Origin: Iodobacter violaceini
GTDB taxonomy: Bacteria > Pseudomonadota > Gammaproteobacteria > Burkholderiales > Chitinibacteraceae
DNA: 64,000 nucleotides
Assembly: GCF_011601265.1 (NCBI RefSeq)
Contig: NZ_JAAOLX010000012.1
Span: 1 to 64,000 of the forward strand
Direction of reading: 5' to 3'
Shown here piece after piece: positions 1 through 8,683 of this stretch. How positions within the stretch are numbered: position 1 is the stretch's first letter; each line of letters begins with the position of its first letter. Both the position numbers and the translations under genes were made by a program. The notes below the pieces were generated by a model. The model was given only the letters and a program-made list of their open reading frames with translations. It ran no database searches and was not told the origin of the DNA.

Positions 1-118
1 GCAAGCACTTGTTTCGCTTCCGAATCAAGCACTCACACTCATCGACTGTATTTTTTTAAAGATCGTTTCGCTGCTTCTGCATCACTTCGTTTCCGTGTGT
101 GCTGCAGCGAGAGGCCGA
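1..118 (-). other. Likely rRNA operon leader with boxA-like antitermination site
   Basis: Read on the minus strand, this stretch contains GATCTTTAAAAAAAT (about 51-65), resembling the boxA/NusB site of betaproteobacterial rRNA leaders, followed by sequence ending in AAGTGCTTGC at the window edge. A GCTGC/GCAGC inverted repeat lies just after the promoter. No open reading frame is evident. The 16S gene itself would lie beyond the left edge and is not seen. Confidence 0.5.
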
Positions 119-147
119 AATATACGGACCTTGCCGTACCAGGTCAA
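119..147 (-). promoter_or_regulatory. Putative rRNA operon promoter (sigma-70), directed out of the window
   Basis: On the minus strand a TTGACC -35 box (142-147) is separated by 17 bases from a TATATT -10 box (119-124) and followed by a GC-rich discriminator. Upstream, toward higher coordinates, the DNA is AT-rich as expected for an UP element. The downstream leader contains a boxA-like stretch, so the promoter most likely drives a ribosomal RNA operon lying to the left of base 1. The hexamers and spacing are read directly from the sequence; the rrn assignment is an inference. Confidence 0.65.
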
Positions 148-538
148 CCACTACCAAGCAATAAAACTGTAGTAATACGCTAAGCCTTTGATTTAAATAA
201 ACACAGATTTATTATTCGAGCAGCTAATAAACAAGACACAACAATTTTTCAAATTGATTCAAGTCATTTACGCCGCAAATTAAAGCCCACAAAAAAAACA
301 AAATGAGCAGCATCGCCATACGGTGAACAAAATATTGCATAAAAGAACCAATCCAACCTATGGATTTGTATAAAATAGCCATCGCAGTAAAAAGTACATC
401 AGAATATTATTACTTTCACAGGTACAGCCCCTGTCTATCGAAGCAGATTAACTCAAACGCCTTTTTTATTTTGTAAGTCCAACAAAAACGATCAACCCAC
501 TATCCGGCCCTAAATCCTGATACACCCAGGAGCTACCC
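148..538. other. AT-rich intergenic region before the chemoreceptor
   Basis: No gene is seen between the putative rrn promoter and the chemoreceptor start at 539. The stretch is AT-rich. A short hairpin near 419-436 (ACAGG/CCTGT) and a TATAAA-like element near 369 are visible, but no convincing -35/-10 pair or sigma-28 promoter for the receptor could be identified. Confidence 0.5.
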
Positions 539-2857
539 ATGTCTGTCAGTACGCGGCTATTGGCCCTTGCCGTCACCATTAATGCCTTTTGCGCTTTAGC
601 CATTGCGGTGACAACCCCCGTATTTAACTCCGCCCTGCTCTCTTGCCTGCTCTTTATTCCGCCATCTGCCGCATTGCTATATTTTGGCCTGCGTTATCTG
701 CTGCGCCCGCTGACATCCCTCAGCCAGTCTATGCAGCAATTAAGCACGAATGGCGGCAATTTAAATACCCGCATAGCGATTCAATCCCAGGATGAATTTG
801 GTGAGATTGCAAAAGGCTTTAATCTGTTCAGCGAAAAACTGCAAAGCACATTCCGGGAAGTGCAGCGCGATATGGAAGGCCTTTCGCTGGGGCTGCGGGA
901 ACTGAGCAGCGTAACCGGCCAGCTGGTTAACGACAGCAATGCACAATCAGACTACGCGGCCTCATCTGCCGCTGGCGTTGAAGAAATCACAGTGAACATT
1001 GGCTTAATTGCCAATAATGCTCACAGCGTGGATCAGACCGTTGAGGAAACTCAGTCGCTCTCCAATACCAGCGCCATCGCGGTACAGGGTGTAGCCGACG
1101 AAGTCAGCCAGATGAGCCATTCATTTCAGGCGCTGGGCTCAACCATGCATACGCTAAGCCAAAACTCACAAGAAATTGGCAGCATTGTTGGTGTCATCAA
1201 AGACATTGCCCAGCAAACCAATCTGTTAGCATTAAACGCAGCAATTGAAGCCGCGCGTGCCGGGGAGCAAGGCCGGGGCTTTGCCGTGGTAGCAGACGAA
1301 GTTCGTAAACTTGCTGAGCGCAGCGCCAATGCCACGGTAGAAATCACCAATCGGATCGAAGCCGTTGACCGCGATACACAAAATGTAGTCAGCACGATGA
1401 ACGATACCGCCGGGCGCATTGCAGGCAGTGCTGATCGCGCCGACGATGCGCGCAGACAAATGCTGGCGATTGGCGAAAAAATGGCACACGTTGTTGTAGT
1501 GGTCAAAGAAATCGCCGAATCAACACGCGAACAAACCGCTGCCAGCAATTCGATGGCACGCTCCATTGAGCAAATCAATAATATGAGCCAGTCCAGCGAC
1601 TCTGGCCTGCAACAGGCAAAACGCGCCCTGGTTCAATTAGACAACCGCGCCCGTGATCTGATGAAAACGGTCGGGCAATTTCAACTGGGCGATATTGAAG
1701 TTTTACACAGCTGGTTTGCCGCCAGCGGCTTTCGCGCCGTAGCGGATATCAAGGCCAGACTCAATCAGATCAATCATCACTGGGCCGACAACCATAGCGG
1801 CAAAGATGTACCGGGCATGCTTAAAAAAGCCGTCGACGAGGGTAAGCTTCCAACAGCAGTTGCCATTGGCGGGGTAAAAATTCAAAACTGGACCGGCCGG
1901 GGCCTGTTAGCCAATCTTGATGCACAAGCGAATGAGCAGCGCTGGGCGCAGATTTTACCCAAAGTGCTGAATGATCAGATGCAGGCAGAAGGCCATTATG
2001 TTGCTGTGCCGCTGGGCGTTGCCCGCGTTAATGTACTTTGGGCAAATGCCAGCATTATGCGCAGAATGAATCAGAGCCGTGCCCCCGCCACTTGGGATGA
2101 GTTTTTTCATCTGTGCGACCGGCTTAAAGCAGAAGGGATTACGCCACTGGCCCACAGCGAAGTGAAGTGGCAGGTAGCCACCTTATTTGAAGCTGTCACT
2201 CTGGGCGTGTGCGGAGCGGCCCACTATCTGAATGCATTCAGTAAATTAGACCGTGCGGCCCTCACTGGCGCACAAACCATAAAAGCCCTTGAAACTTTCC
2301 GCCGCTTAAAACCTTACTGCTCGCCCGACCCTGCCGGGCGCGAGTGGAACCTGGCCACGGCAGATGTGATTAACGGTAAGGCCGCGATGCAATTAATGGG
2401 CGACTGGGTAAAAGGGGAGTTTGATACGGCGAATAAGCAGCCCAACACCGATTACCTCTTCTGGGCATCTCCTACGCAAAATGGTGAATACAGCTTTGCG
2501 GCCGACACCCTCACCTTTTTCCGCCAGGATGATCCAGCAAGGCAGCAAGCTCAAAATGACTTTGCAACGCTGCTGATGAGCGCCGAAGCACAAATCGCCT
2601 ACAACAAACATAAAGGCAGCATCCCGGCCCGCACCGATATTGACGTGCATAAACTGGATACTTACGGCAAGGCTTCAGCACAGGACTTTGCACAATCCTC
2701 CGGCAAAAACACCCTCGTTCCTTCGTGGGCACATAATATGGCGGTGCAGGATGACCTGAAGAAAACCTGGATTGAAATTGTATTCGAATACTGGAATAAC
2801 GACAGTATCAACGCCAGCACCACGGCCAATAAACTGGCGGCAGCCATCCGGCGCTAG
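539..2857 (+). CDS. Methyl-accepting chemotaxis protein with C-terminal sugar-type solute-binding domain
   Basis: A 772-residue chemoreceptor. Two hydrophobic segments (about 7-28 and 31-53) are joined by only a few residues, so there is essentially no periplasmic ligand domain. A HAMP domain (54-106) follows, then an MCP signalling domain (about 140-382) with the hairpin tip around 227-256 (LLALNAAIEAARAGEQGRG). From about residue 386 to the end lies a full-length family-1 extracellular solute-binding domain of the glucose/mannose (GtsA-like) type. The start is supported by AGGAG 7 bases upstream. By two-segment topology and the basic residues after the second segment, both the signalling and the binding domain should be cytoplasmic, which is odd for a domain family normally exported. 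The pattern HWWTSGGE, usual near the start of this binding family, reads HSWFAASGF here, so the ligand pocket may differ. No CheR-tethering pentapeptide is seen at the C-terminus. It is a single gene followed by a terminator. Confidence 0.9.
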   Translation: MSVSTRLLALAVTINAFCALAIAVTTPVFNSALLSCLLFIPPSAALLYFGLRYLLRPLTSLSQSMQQLSTNGGNLNTRIAIQSQDEFGEIAKGFNLFSEKLQSTFREVQRDMEGLSLGLRELSSVTGQLVNDSNAQSDYAASSAAGVEEITVNIGLIANNAHSVDQTVEETQSLSNTSAIAVQGVADEVSQMSHSFQALGSTMHTLSQNSQEIGSIVGVIKDIAQQTNLLALNAAIEAARAGEQGRGFAVVADEVRKLAERSANATVEITNRIEAVDRDTQNVVSTMNDTAGRIAGSADRADDARRQMLAIGEKMAHVVVVVKEIAESTREQTAASNSMARSIEQINNMSQSSDSGLQQAKRALVQLDNRARDLMKTVGQFQLGDIEVLHSWFAASGFRAVADIKARLNQINHHWADNHSGKDVPGMLKKAVDEGKLPTAVAIGGVKIQNWTGRGLLANLDAQANEQRWAQILPKVLNDQMQAEGHYVAVPLGVARVNVLWANASIMRRMNQSRAPATWDEFFHLCDRLKAEGITPLAHSEVKWQVATLFEAVTLGVCGAAHYLNAFSKLDRAALTGAQTIKALETFRRLKPYCSPDPAGREWNLATADVINGKAAMQLMGDWVKGEFDTANKQPNTDYLFWASPTQNGEYSFAADTLTFFRQDDPARQQAQNDFATLLMSAEAQIAYNKHKGSIPARTDIDVHKLDTYGKASAQDFAQSSGKNTLVPSWAHNMAVQDDLKKTWIEIVFEYWNNDSINASTTANKLAAAIRR

Positions 2858-2874
2858 GCAGATCTGAAACCCGC

Positions 2875-2914
2875 AAAAAAGCCCCGGTGGACAAATATCC
2901 ACAGGGGCTTTTTT
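2875..2914. terminator. Bidirectional rho-independent terminator
   Basis: An A-tract, a GCCCC...TCCAC/GTGGA...GGGGC stem and a T-tract lie between the convergent chemoreceptor and phosphoesterase genes. It can serve both strands. Confidence 0.85.
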
Positions 2915-2948
2915 CCAGCAACTTTTCCCACAAAGAAAATGGCAAAGC

Positions 2949-4028
2949 TTACATATCAATATGTTTAATTAATTTGGTCGGGCCATATTGATCATCAAAG
3001 CCATAGCTATCGACTTCAACTTTGCCACTGGCACGCACTTTGACCAGCGCCCATGCATAAAAACGATCTTCAGGCAGACTGGTTTCGCCCACATCCGCAC
3101 TAAAGGGGGATCCGCCAGAGCCCACCATCACTTGCCACGCCTTGCCGCCCTTATTTTTTGTGGGCTGCACTGCATTATATATATGCTCGTGCCCGCAGAA
3201 ATAGCTGGCATCAGCGTCTTCAATCACCTGCCAAAATGCCTGCTGATGCTCAGGAAATTTATCCAAGCCTTCCAGCTCTATGCCTGCTTTATAAAAATAG
3301 GTGTAAGCCGGTTTGTGGCCAAACACAAATTGGCGTTTTGCGCCGCGGGCCTTAGCCTGGGCCAGATCATCCCTCAGCCAGGCCACCGGTGCATGGCCAT
3401 CATGACCCACTGGATCGGTATTGATCACGGCAAAGTGCACGCCTGCAAAATCAAAAGAATAGGAGAGCTGTGACTGATCGGTGCTGATTTTGTCTGCACT
3501 GCCAATTTGCGGTGCATTTCTGGGATTAAATGCGCTGAAATGACTGCCAACGGCGTTTTTCCAACGCGCGGCATCCACAATCAAATCCCCCATATTCTCA
3601 CGCCAGCTGTCTTCATTACTTTGGCGGGCGATTTTTTTAGTTTTGCCGTCTTCTTTGAATTTTTCCTGCACTTCATGATTACCCGGCACCGGCACCACAT
3701 AAGTACCACTCTCCTGTAAGCCGGTGACCATCCCCCGCCAATAAGCATACTGGCGGTTTAACTCAGCCTTATTGGTGGTGTAGCCCATGATCATATCGCC
3801 ATTAAAAAACAGCGCATGCGGCTTTTGCTGCTGAATTTCACGCAGTATCCGCGACCATGCTTTAGTATTTTGCAGCCAGATACGATCCTGGCCATTCAGA
3901 ATATTGGAAGGCTCGGCACGGGAATCCCCAACCGTTGCGAATGACGCCACAACAGGGTCAGCCTCAGCCGAAAAGCTTGCCAGTGGTGAGCAGAACAGTA
4001 AGCCCGCAAAAACAGCAGAAAGTTTCAT
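2949..4028 (-). CDS. Exported calcineurin-like metallophosphoesterase
   Basis: A 359-residue protein with an N-terminal signal peptide (MKLSAVFAGLLFCSPLASFS, cleavage about 21-23), so it is probably periplasmic. Metallophosphoesterase motifs appear in order: GDSR (34-37), NGD (76-78), GNHE (116-119), GHKPAY and GHEHIYN. These supply the Asp, Asn and His ligands of a dinuclear metal centre, as in purple acid phosphatase-like enzymes. The first motif reads GDSR rather than DxH, as in some acid-phosphatase relatives. Substrate cannot be deduced. It is monocistronic and convergent with the chemoreceptor. Confidence 0.85.
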   Translation of the reverse strand: MKLSAVFAGLLFCSPLASFSAEADPVVASFATVGDSRAEPSNILNGQDRIWLQNTKAWSRILREIQQQKPHALFFNGDMIMGYTTNKAELNRQYAYWRGMVTGLQESGTYVVPVPGNHEVQEKFKEDGKTKKIARQSNEDSWRENMGDLIVDAARWKNAVGSHFSAFNPRNAPQIGSADKISTDQSQLSYSFDFAGVHFAVINTDPVGHDGHAPVAWLRDDLAQAKARGAKRQFVFGHKPAYTYFYKAGIELEGLDKFPEHQQAFWQVIEDADASYFCGHEHIYNAVQPTKNKGGKAWQVMVGSGGSPFSADVGETSLPEDRFYAWALVKVRASGKVEVDSYGFDDQYGPTKLIKHIDM

Positions 4029-4125
4029 CAGTGATTTTCCTTGTAAGCTTCAGATACTAACCATCGCGAATGACACTGCAGTGACAGCCAGGGCACAGTA
4101 CCATGCAGATCCGATCTTACCCGTT

Positions 4126-4171
4126 TAAGAAAAAACACTGCCGGAGCGGCTTTCACCAGCAAAGCCGCTCC
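4126..4171 (-). terminator. Terminator downstream of the USG-1-like gene
   Basis: A perfect 11-bp stem (GGAGCGGCTTT, 4143-4153, with its complement at 4161-4171) is followed on the minus strand by a short spacer and a run of six Ts. Confidence 0.65.
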
Positions 4172-4223
4172 TGAAAAAACTTATATTTTCTTGTCTGAGC
4201 TTGCGAGATTTACCCCTCGCCCC

Positions 4224-5186
4224 TTAAGCTGCCGCGCCCAACAAACGCAACACAGCCATTGCACCCAGACGGGTATTGTCCCCAGCCAGCCAAAGCGATA
4301 CACCCTGGCCGCTGGCGCGCACACGACTCACCCAAACCTTGTCACCACCGATCACATCCTGCGGCGTAACCAAACCAGCTGCGCCTTGTGCTTCTAACAA
4401 ATAAACGCCTTCTGCATCAGTCAATGCCGCTTTCAGCGTATTTAAAGTGACATCCTCAGCAAAACGCACATTCAGGCTAATGCCATGACCAAAAAACATC
4501 GGCACACGGGTGCAAGTCAGCGACATTGGCACATCCACACATACGCTGCCGACCTCTGTAATGATGCGCATCTCTTCAGCCGTGGCACCATATTCATCCA
4601 CAGCGCCAATTGAAGGATGCAAATTAAACGCCATCCGCTTTGCGTAGTGACCGAGCTGCACTTCACTTTGTGCGAACAAAGCGCGTGTTTGTTCTGACAA
4701 CTCATCAATACCCTGCTTACCATCTTGCGAAACCGACAACATCGCCGTTACGGTTAAGCCCGAGAAAGGTGCTGCCTTAGCCAGCGCTTTCAGCACCGGC
4801 AATAAAATAGTCGTTACTTCATGCGGCATACGTGCCACGCCGCCGCGCTTCAGGCGAGTATCTGGCTCGGCCAAAGGCACATCAGCCCCGCCACTTAAAT
4901 CAACCACCGCCGCGCCTGCTTCTGCGGCAATTTTGGCGTAGCGAATGGCGCATGCCGGATCTTCACCACAAAACACCACTAAATCAGGCACTTCCCAATT
5001 GAATTCATCCACCCCCAGGATAGGGAAATCCTGGCCACGAAACTCGACCATCTCGCCTTCATCTGTCACCGCCAAAGGAAAAAAGGTGGAGAAAGACTGC
5101 GATGTTGCACCCAACACCTCTAATAAAGTCTCGCCCGAAGTACTGTTTGCCCCGACAACAGCCAGAGAAAGCGGTTTTACAGCCAT
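4224..5186 (-). CDS. usg: USG-1-type aspartate-semialdehyde dehydrogenase paralogue
   Basis: A 320-residue member of the aspartate-semialdehyde dehydrogenase superfamily, starting at MAVKPLSLAVVGA, an N-terminal NAD(P)-binding fold. The start at 5186 is preceded by AAAGGA at good spacing; the open frame extends further upstream without a ribosome site. In true Asd enzymes the catalytic cysteine sits in a SNPNCST motif; here the aligned stretch reads RMPHEVTTILL, with no cysteine. The following segment (TVTAMLSVSQDGKQGIDEL) matches the E. coli USG-1 protein, which also lacks the cysteine. Dehydrogenase activity is therefore unlikely. In Pseudomonas and relatives usg and asd neighbour leuB, which agrees with leuB lying just upstream here, although a terminator separates the two. 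The function of USG-1 is unknown. Confidence 0.8.
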   Translation of the reverse strand: MAVKPLSLAVVGANSTSGETLLEVLGATSQSFSTFFPLAVTDEGEMVEFRGQDFPILGVDEFNWEVPDLVVFCGEDPACAIRYAKIAAEAGAAVVDLSGGADVPLAEPDTRLKRGGVARMPHEVTTILLPVLKALAKAAPFSGLTVTAMLSVSQDGKQGIDELSEQTRALFAQSEVQLGHYAKRMAFNLHPSIGAVDEYGATAEEMRIITEVGSVCVDVPMSLTCTRVPMFFGHGISLNVRFAEDVTLNTLKAALTDAEGVYLLEAQGAAGLVTPQDVIGGDKVWVSRVRASGQGVSLWLAGDNTRLGAMAVLRLLGAAA

Positions 5187-5362
5187 GATCAAATCCTTTG
5201 AAAATATAAAAATACAAAAACCAAAATCTGCAGACACAACACGCACGGTAAAAAATACAGAGGGTAAACCAGAAAAAATGCACTCATCCCTGGCTGCATG
5301 GCGCTTCACATCAGGCTTTAGCCACGTTGTTCGTATTTGCCCTGAACGATAAGCGGTGCTGT

Positions 5363-5394
5363 CATAAAACAAACAGGGCGCAATATGCGCCCTG
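5363..5394 (-). terminator. Terminator of leuB
   Basis: The stem CAGGGCGCA (5374-5382) pairs with TGCGCCCTG (5386-5394) around a 3-base loop. On the minus strand it is followed by TTTGTTTT. Confidence 0.8.
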
Positions 5395-5420
5395 CTTATC
5401 CATGCGTCCAGCCTAATATT

Positions 5421-6485
5421 TTACAAAGCGGCGACCACCGCATCGCCCATTTCTGAGCAACTTACCTTTGTGGTACCCGCTTCAAAAATATCAGCGGTAC
5501 GTAAACCATCAGCAAGTACTTTTTTCACCGCGTTTTCAATCCGCTGTGCAACCGCTTCTAAATTAAAGCTGTAGCGCATCATCATCGCCACAGACAAAAT
5601 CGTTGCCAGCGGATTCGCCAAATTTTTACCGGCAATATCCGGCGCTGAGCCATGGCTTGGCTCGTACAAGCCTTTATTATTAGCATCCAGGGATGCTGAA
5701 GGCAGCATGCCGATCGAGCCGGTCAGCATCGATGCTTCATCACTCAGAATATCGCCAAAGATATTGCCCGTAACCATTACATCAAATTGCTTAGGATTAC
5801 GTACCAATTGCATGGCCGCGTTATCCACATACATATGGCTGAGCGTCACCTCAGGATATTCCTTAGCCACATCGGTCATGATTTCTTTCCAAAACTCCGT
5901 GGTTTCCAGCACATTAGCCTTATCCACCGAACACAATTTTTTATTGCGCTTCATCGCAATACCGAAAGCCACATGGGCAATGCGGCGCACTTCTGATTCG
6001 GCGTAGAGCATGGTATTAAAGCCTTCACGCTCACCCGCTGCGTTAACGCGAATACCACGAGGCTGCCCAAAATAGATATCCCCCGTCAGCTCGCGCACGA
6101 TCATGATATCTAAACCGCTGACCACTTCTGGCTTGAGTGTGGAAGCATTCGCCAGCTCAGGGTACAGAATCGCCGGGCGTAAATTAGCAAACAGGTTTAA
6201 ATCTTTACGAATCGCCAGCAAACCACGCTCCGGGCGCAGCGGGCGATCCAGGTTATCATAAGCAGGGCCGCCTACCGCACCCAGCAACACCGCATCGGCC
6301 TCACGAGCTAATTTTTGCGTGACATCCGGATAAGGCGAGCCATACTGATCGTAAGCAGCACCACCCAAAGGCGCTTCTTCAAGCGTGATCGCCAAGCCTT
6401 CTTTTTGCAGCACTTCCAATACTTTACGGGCTTCTCTGATAATTTCCGGGCCAATGCCATCGCCTGGCAATACTGCAATCTTCAT
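5421..6485 (-). CDS. leuB: 3-isopropylmalate dehydrogenase
   Basis: A 354-residue enzyme that oxidatively decarboxylates 3-isopropylmalate to 2-oxoisocaproate with NAD, the third step of leucine biosynthesis, in the cytoplasm. It opens with [15 protein letters not shown] and carries the decarboxylating-dehydrogenase signature near [20 protein letters not shown]. The start at 6485 is chosen because AAAAGG lies about 9 bases upstream and the homologous N-terminus begins there; the frame continues upstream without support. The other leucine genes leuC and leuD lie about 30 kb away, so the pathway is split in this genome. Confidence 0.95.
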   Translation of the reverse strand: MKIAVLPGDGIGPEIIREARKVLEVLQKEGLAITLEEAPLGGAAYDQYGSPYPDVTQKLAREADAVLLGAVGGPAYDNLDRPLRPERGLLAIRKDLNLFANLRPAILYPELANASTLKPEVVSGLDIMIVRELTGDIYFGQPRGIRVNAAGEREGFNTMLYAESEVRRIAHVAFGIAMKRNKKLCSVDKANVLETTEFWKEIMTDVAKEYPEVTLSHMYVDNAAMQLVRNPKQFDVMVTGNIFGDILSDEASMLTGSIGMLPSASLDANNKGLYEPSHGSAPDIAGKNLANPLATILSVAMMMRYSFNLEAVAQRIENAVKKVLADGLRTADIFEAGTTKVSCSEMGDAVVAAL

Positions 6486-6842
6486 ACCAATCAACCTTTT
6501 GCTAGTCTTTAAATAGAAATACAAGCGCAGCGGACATTTACGCACAAAGCACTGGTGATTTCTGATGCCCATGCTTGCGGCACATAAAAACACACAGGTT
6601 TACTTTGGCGAAAGCCTTATAAAGGCTTATTGAACAGACACAATGCGAGTAAAGATTCGCTCCAGATCTTACCTGCTATCGGCAAAGACGCCAACGCAAG
6701 CGGGCAGGCTTTTGCTGATATCCGCCCGACACCAAAGCAAAAAACACCATCCCCTGCCATTTATACCTGTAAACAACAGACAAAACGGCACGTAAATCTG
6801 TGCTGGCTAAACTGGAGCACGGCAACTCCAAAGCAACAAAAA
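6486..6842. other. Divergent intergenic region between leuB and radC
   Basis: The 357 bases hold the 5' regions of two divergent genes. The open frame of radC runs back to 6630, but that extension does not resemble RadC. A small AAGCCTTATAAAGGCTT inverted repeat lies near 6612-6628. No confident promoter pair could be assigned. Confidence 0.45.
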
Positions 6843-7517
6843 ATGGCAATCACCGACTGGCCCGAAGACGAGCGCCCCAGAGAAAAACTGCTGGCCCATG
6901 GAGCAGAATATCTTAGTGATGCTGAACTTCTGGCGCTTTTCCTGCGTGTGGGCGTCAAAGGCAAAAGCGCAGTCGATCTGGCACGGGATCTGCTTCTGTA
7001 TTTTGGCTCTTTAGAACACCTTTTTCAGGCGCCGCACAATGCACTTTGCCAGGTTCACGGCATGGGCTCAGCTAAATATTGTCAATTACAAGCCGTATTA
7101 GAGATGTCCAAGCGTGCACTCCAGGAAGAGCTGCACAAAGCAGATGCGTTTACCTCGCCCGCTTCCGTCAAAGCTTTTTTAAAATTACGGCTTCGTGGTT
7201 TAGACCACGAAGAATTTCACGCCCTGTTTTTAAACACAGCCCATCAGCTGATTAGTGCAGAAACTTTATTTAAAGGCTCGCTGTCGGAAACACGAATATA
7301 TCCGCGCGAAGTGGCAAGGCGTGCTTTGGCCCTGAATGCCGCGGCAGTCATCGTGGCGCACAACCACCCTTCCGGCAGCCCGCAACCATCAGACGCTGAC
7401 ATCCATATCACCCAGCAATTACGCAATACACTGGAAATCATCAATGTAAGCTTACTGGATCACTGCATTATTGCCGCACATCAGGTCATCTCGATGGCAG
7501 AACTCGGCTTGGTCTAA
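6843..7517 (+). CDS. radC: RadC family JAB-domain protein
   Basis: A 224-residue RadC homologue, the usual family length when started at MAITDWPEDERPREKLL (6843). The N-terminal part holds a helix-hairpin-helix-like region (VHGMGSAKYCQLQ), and the C-terminal part an MPN/JAB fold with the metal motif AHNHPSGSPQPSDAD. RadC was once tied to DNA repair, but the E. coli evidence was withdrawn and its molecular role remains unclear. The ribosome site before 6843 is weak, so the start rests on family length. Confidence 0.88.
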   Translation: MAITDWPEDERPREKLLAHGAEYLSDAELLALFLRVGVKGKSAVDLARDLLLYFGSLEHLFQAPHNALCQVHGMGSAKYCQLQAVLEMSKRALQEELHKADAFTSPASVKAFLKLRLRGLDHEEFHALFLNTAHQLISAETLFKGSLSETRIYPREVARRALALNAAAVIVAHNHPSGSPQPSDADIHITQQLRNTLEIINVSLLDHCIIAAHQVISMAELGLV

Positions 7518-7520
7518 AAA

Positions 7521-7561
7521 AGCTCCGGAGCAAACCGATACAGCGGCATACTCCGGAGCCG
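7521..7561 (+). repeat. Inverted repeat between radC and the EF-hand gene
   Basis: GCTCCGGAG (7521-7529) recurs in inverted form as CTCCGGAGC (about 7552-7560); each arm is itself nearly palindromic. There is no T-tract, so it is not a typical terminator. The right arm overlaps the ribosome-binding region of the next gene and could fold over it. Confidence 0.5.
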
Positions 7562-7566
7562 CCGCT

Positions 7567-8520
7567 ATGCGTATCACTCAAAGCCAGGTCAGCCTCAGCG
7601 CTGAGCGCCAGTTTTCTGCAGAACAATCATCATCAACGCTACGCCTGCAGAGCGCCCCAGCACCCAGCACCGAAGTCACCCTCTCTCCGGCAGCGCATCA
7701 GCCACGCTCCTTCAACAACATGGACCAGCGTGTCTCACTGATTAAAAGCTTACTGGAAAGTATTTTGGGCTACGAAATAAAATTCTGGGGTTTTGACGGA
7801 GAGCTGACACCACCAGAGACTCCATCTTCATCCCCGCAAGCTGAATCAGCGGGCTTTTCATTAGAAACAAAATACACCTATGCAGAAACTGAAAACGCCC
7901 AGTTTCAGGCAAAAGGAAAAGTAAAAACCGCTGCGGGCATGGAAATCCAATTTTCAGCCGAACTCTCTTTAAGCCGCAGCTACCAGTTTTCCAGCCAGAC
8001 AGAAATCTACTCAGGCAGCATGGCGAGGCCCAAAAAAGACCCGCTTATTCTTAATTACGCCACAGCTGCAGCAACACTCTCTGATCAGAAATTTAGCTTT
8101 GACCTGAGCAGTGACGGCAGGCCGCAAGAAATCAGCCTGCTCAGACAAGGCAGCGCCTTTCTTGCTCTGGATCGGAATGAAGACGGAAAAATAAACCAGG
8201 GAAGCGAGTTGTTTGGAGCACAAAGCGGTGATGGCTTTGCTGATTTAGCTCAATACGACAACGATCAAAACGGCTGGATCGATGAAGGGGATGCCGTATT
8301 TGCGCATTTAAAGCTCTGGATAAAAGACGACAGTGGCCAGGATCAGCTTGTTCCGCTGAGCGATAAGGGAATAGGCGCACTTTTTCTGGGCCATGCCCAG
8401 GCCCGCTTTAACTTAAACAATTCAAGCAATGAAACGCTGGGACAGATCCGCGCGTCAGGGATTTATCTGAGAGAAGATGGCAGCGGCGGCAGCATGCAGC
8501 AAATCGATCTTGCCGTTTAA
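7567..8520 (+). CDS. Uncharacterised protein with two EF-hand/dockerin-type calcium loops
   Basis: A 317-residue protein, started at MRITQSQVSLSAERQ with GGAG 8 bases upstream. The first 100 residues are Ser/Pro/Gln-rich and lack a signal peptide. The central part is beta-rich and polar. The C-terminal third contains two acidic loops, DRNEDGKINQGSE (202-214) and DNDQNGWIDEGD (231-242), that fit calcium-binding DxDxDG loops. Proteins of this architecture occur in several gammaproteobacteria and betaproteobacteria without a known function. Calcium binding is inferred from the motifs. It lies 49 bp after radC and may be cotranscribed with it. Confidence 0.75.
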   Translation: MRITQSQVSLSAERQFSAEQSSSTLRLQSAPAPSTEVTLSPAAHQPRSFNNMDQRVSLIKSLLESILGYEIKFWGFDGELTPPETPSSSPQAESAGFSLETKYTYAETENAQFQAKGKVKTAAGMEIQFSAELSLSRSYQFSSQTEIYSGSMARPKKDPLILNYATAAATLSDQKFSFDLSSDGRPQEISLLRQGSAFLALDRNEDGKINQGSELFGAQSGDGFADLAQYDNDQNGWIDEGDAVFAHLKLWIKDDSGQDQLVPLSDKGIGALFLGHAQARFNLNNSSNETLGQIRASGIYLREDGSGGSMQQIDLAV

Positions 8521-8544
8521 GCGTAACAAGATCTTAAACAAAAT

Positions 8545-8570
8545 GGCGCAAACTGTTCTGTTGCGCCTTT
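8545..8570 (+). terminator. Terminator after the EF-hand gene
   Basis: GGCGCAA pairs with TTGCGCC around a 9-base loop and is followed by TTT. Confidence 0.6.
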
Positions 8571-8683
8571 GATACAGCTCATCACAGTTTGCGGAAATTC
8601 GATTGCGACGGTAATAGTGAATAGCCTCTAATAAGGCAGGCATCGGCCTGCTGAAGCAATAATTCACACCAAGGAATAGAGAC

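Noticed and set aside
1126-1578. 150-codon minus-strand open frame inside the chemoreceptor gene
   Set aside because: Low-complexity, Ser/Ala/Thr-rich translation antisense to the well-supported MCP domain, without a ribosome site.
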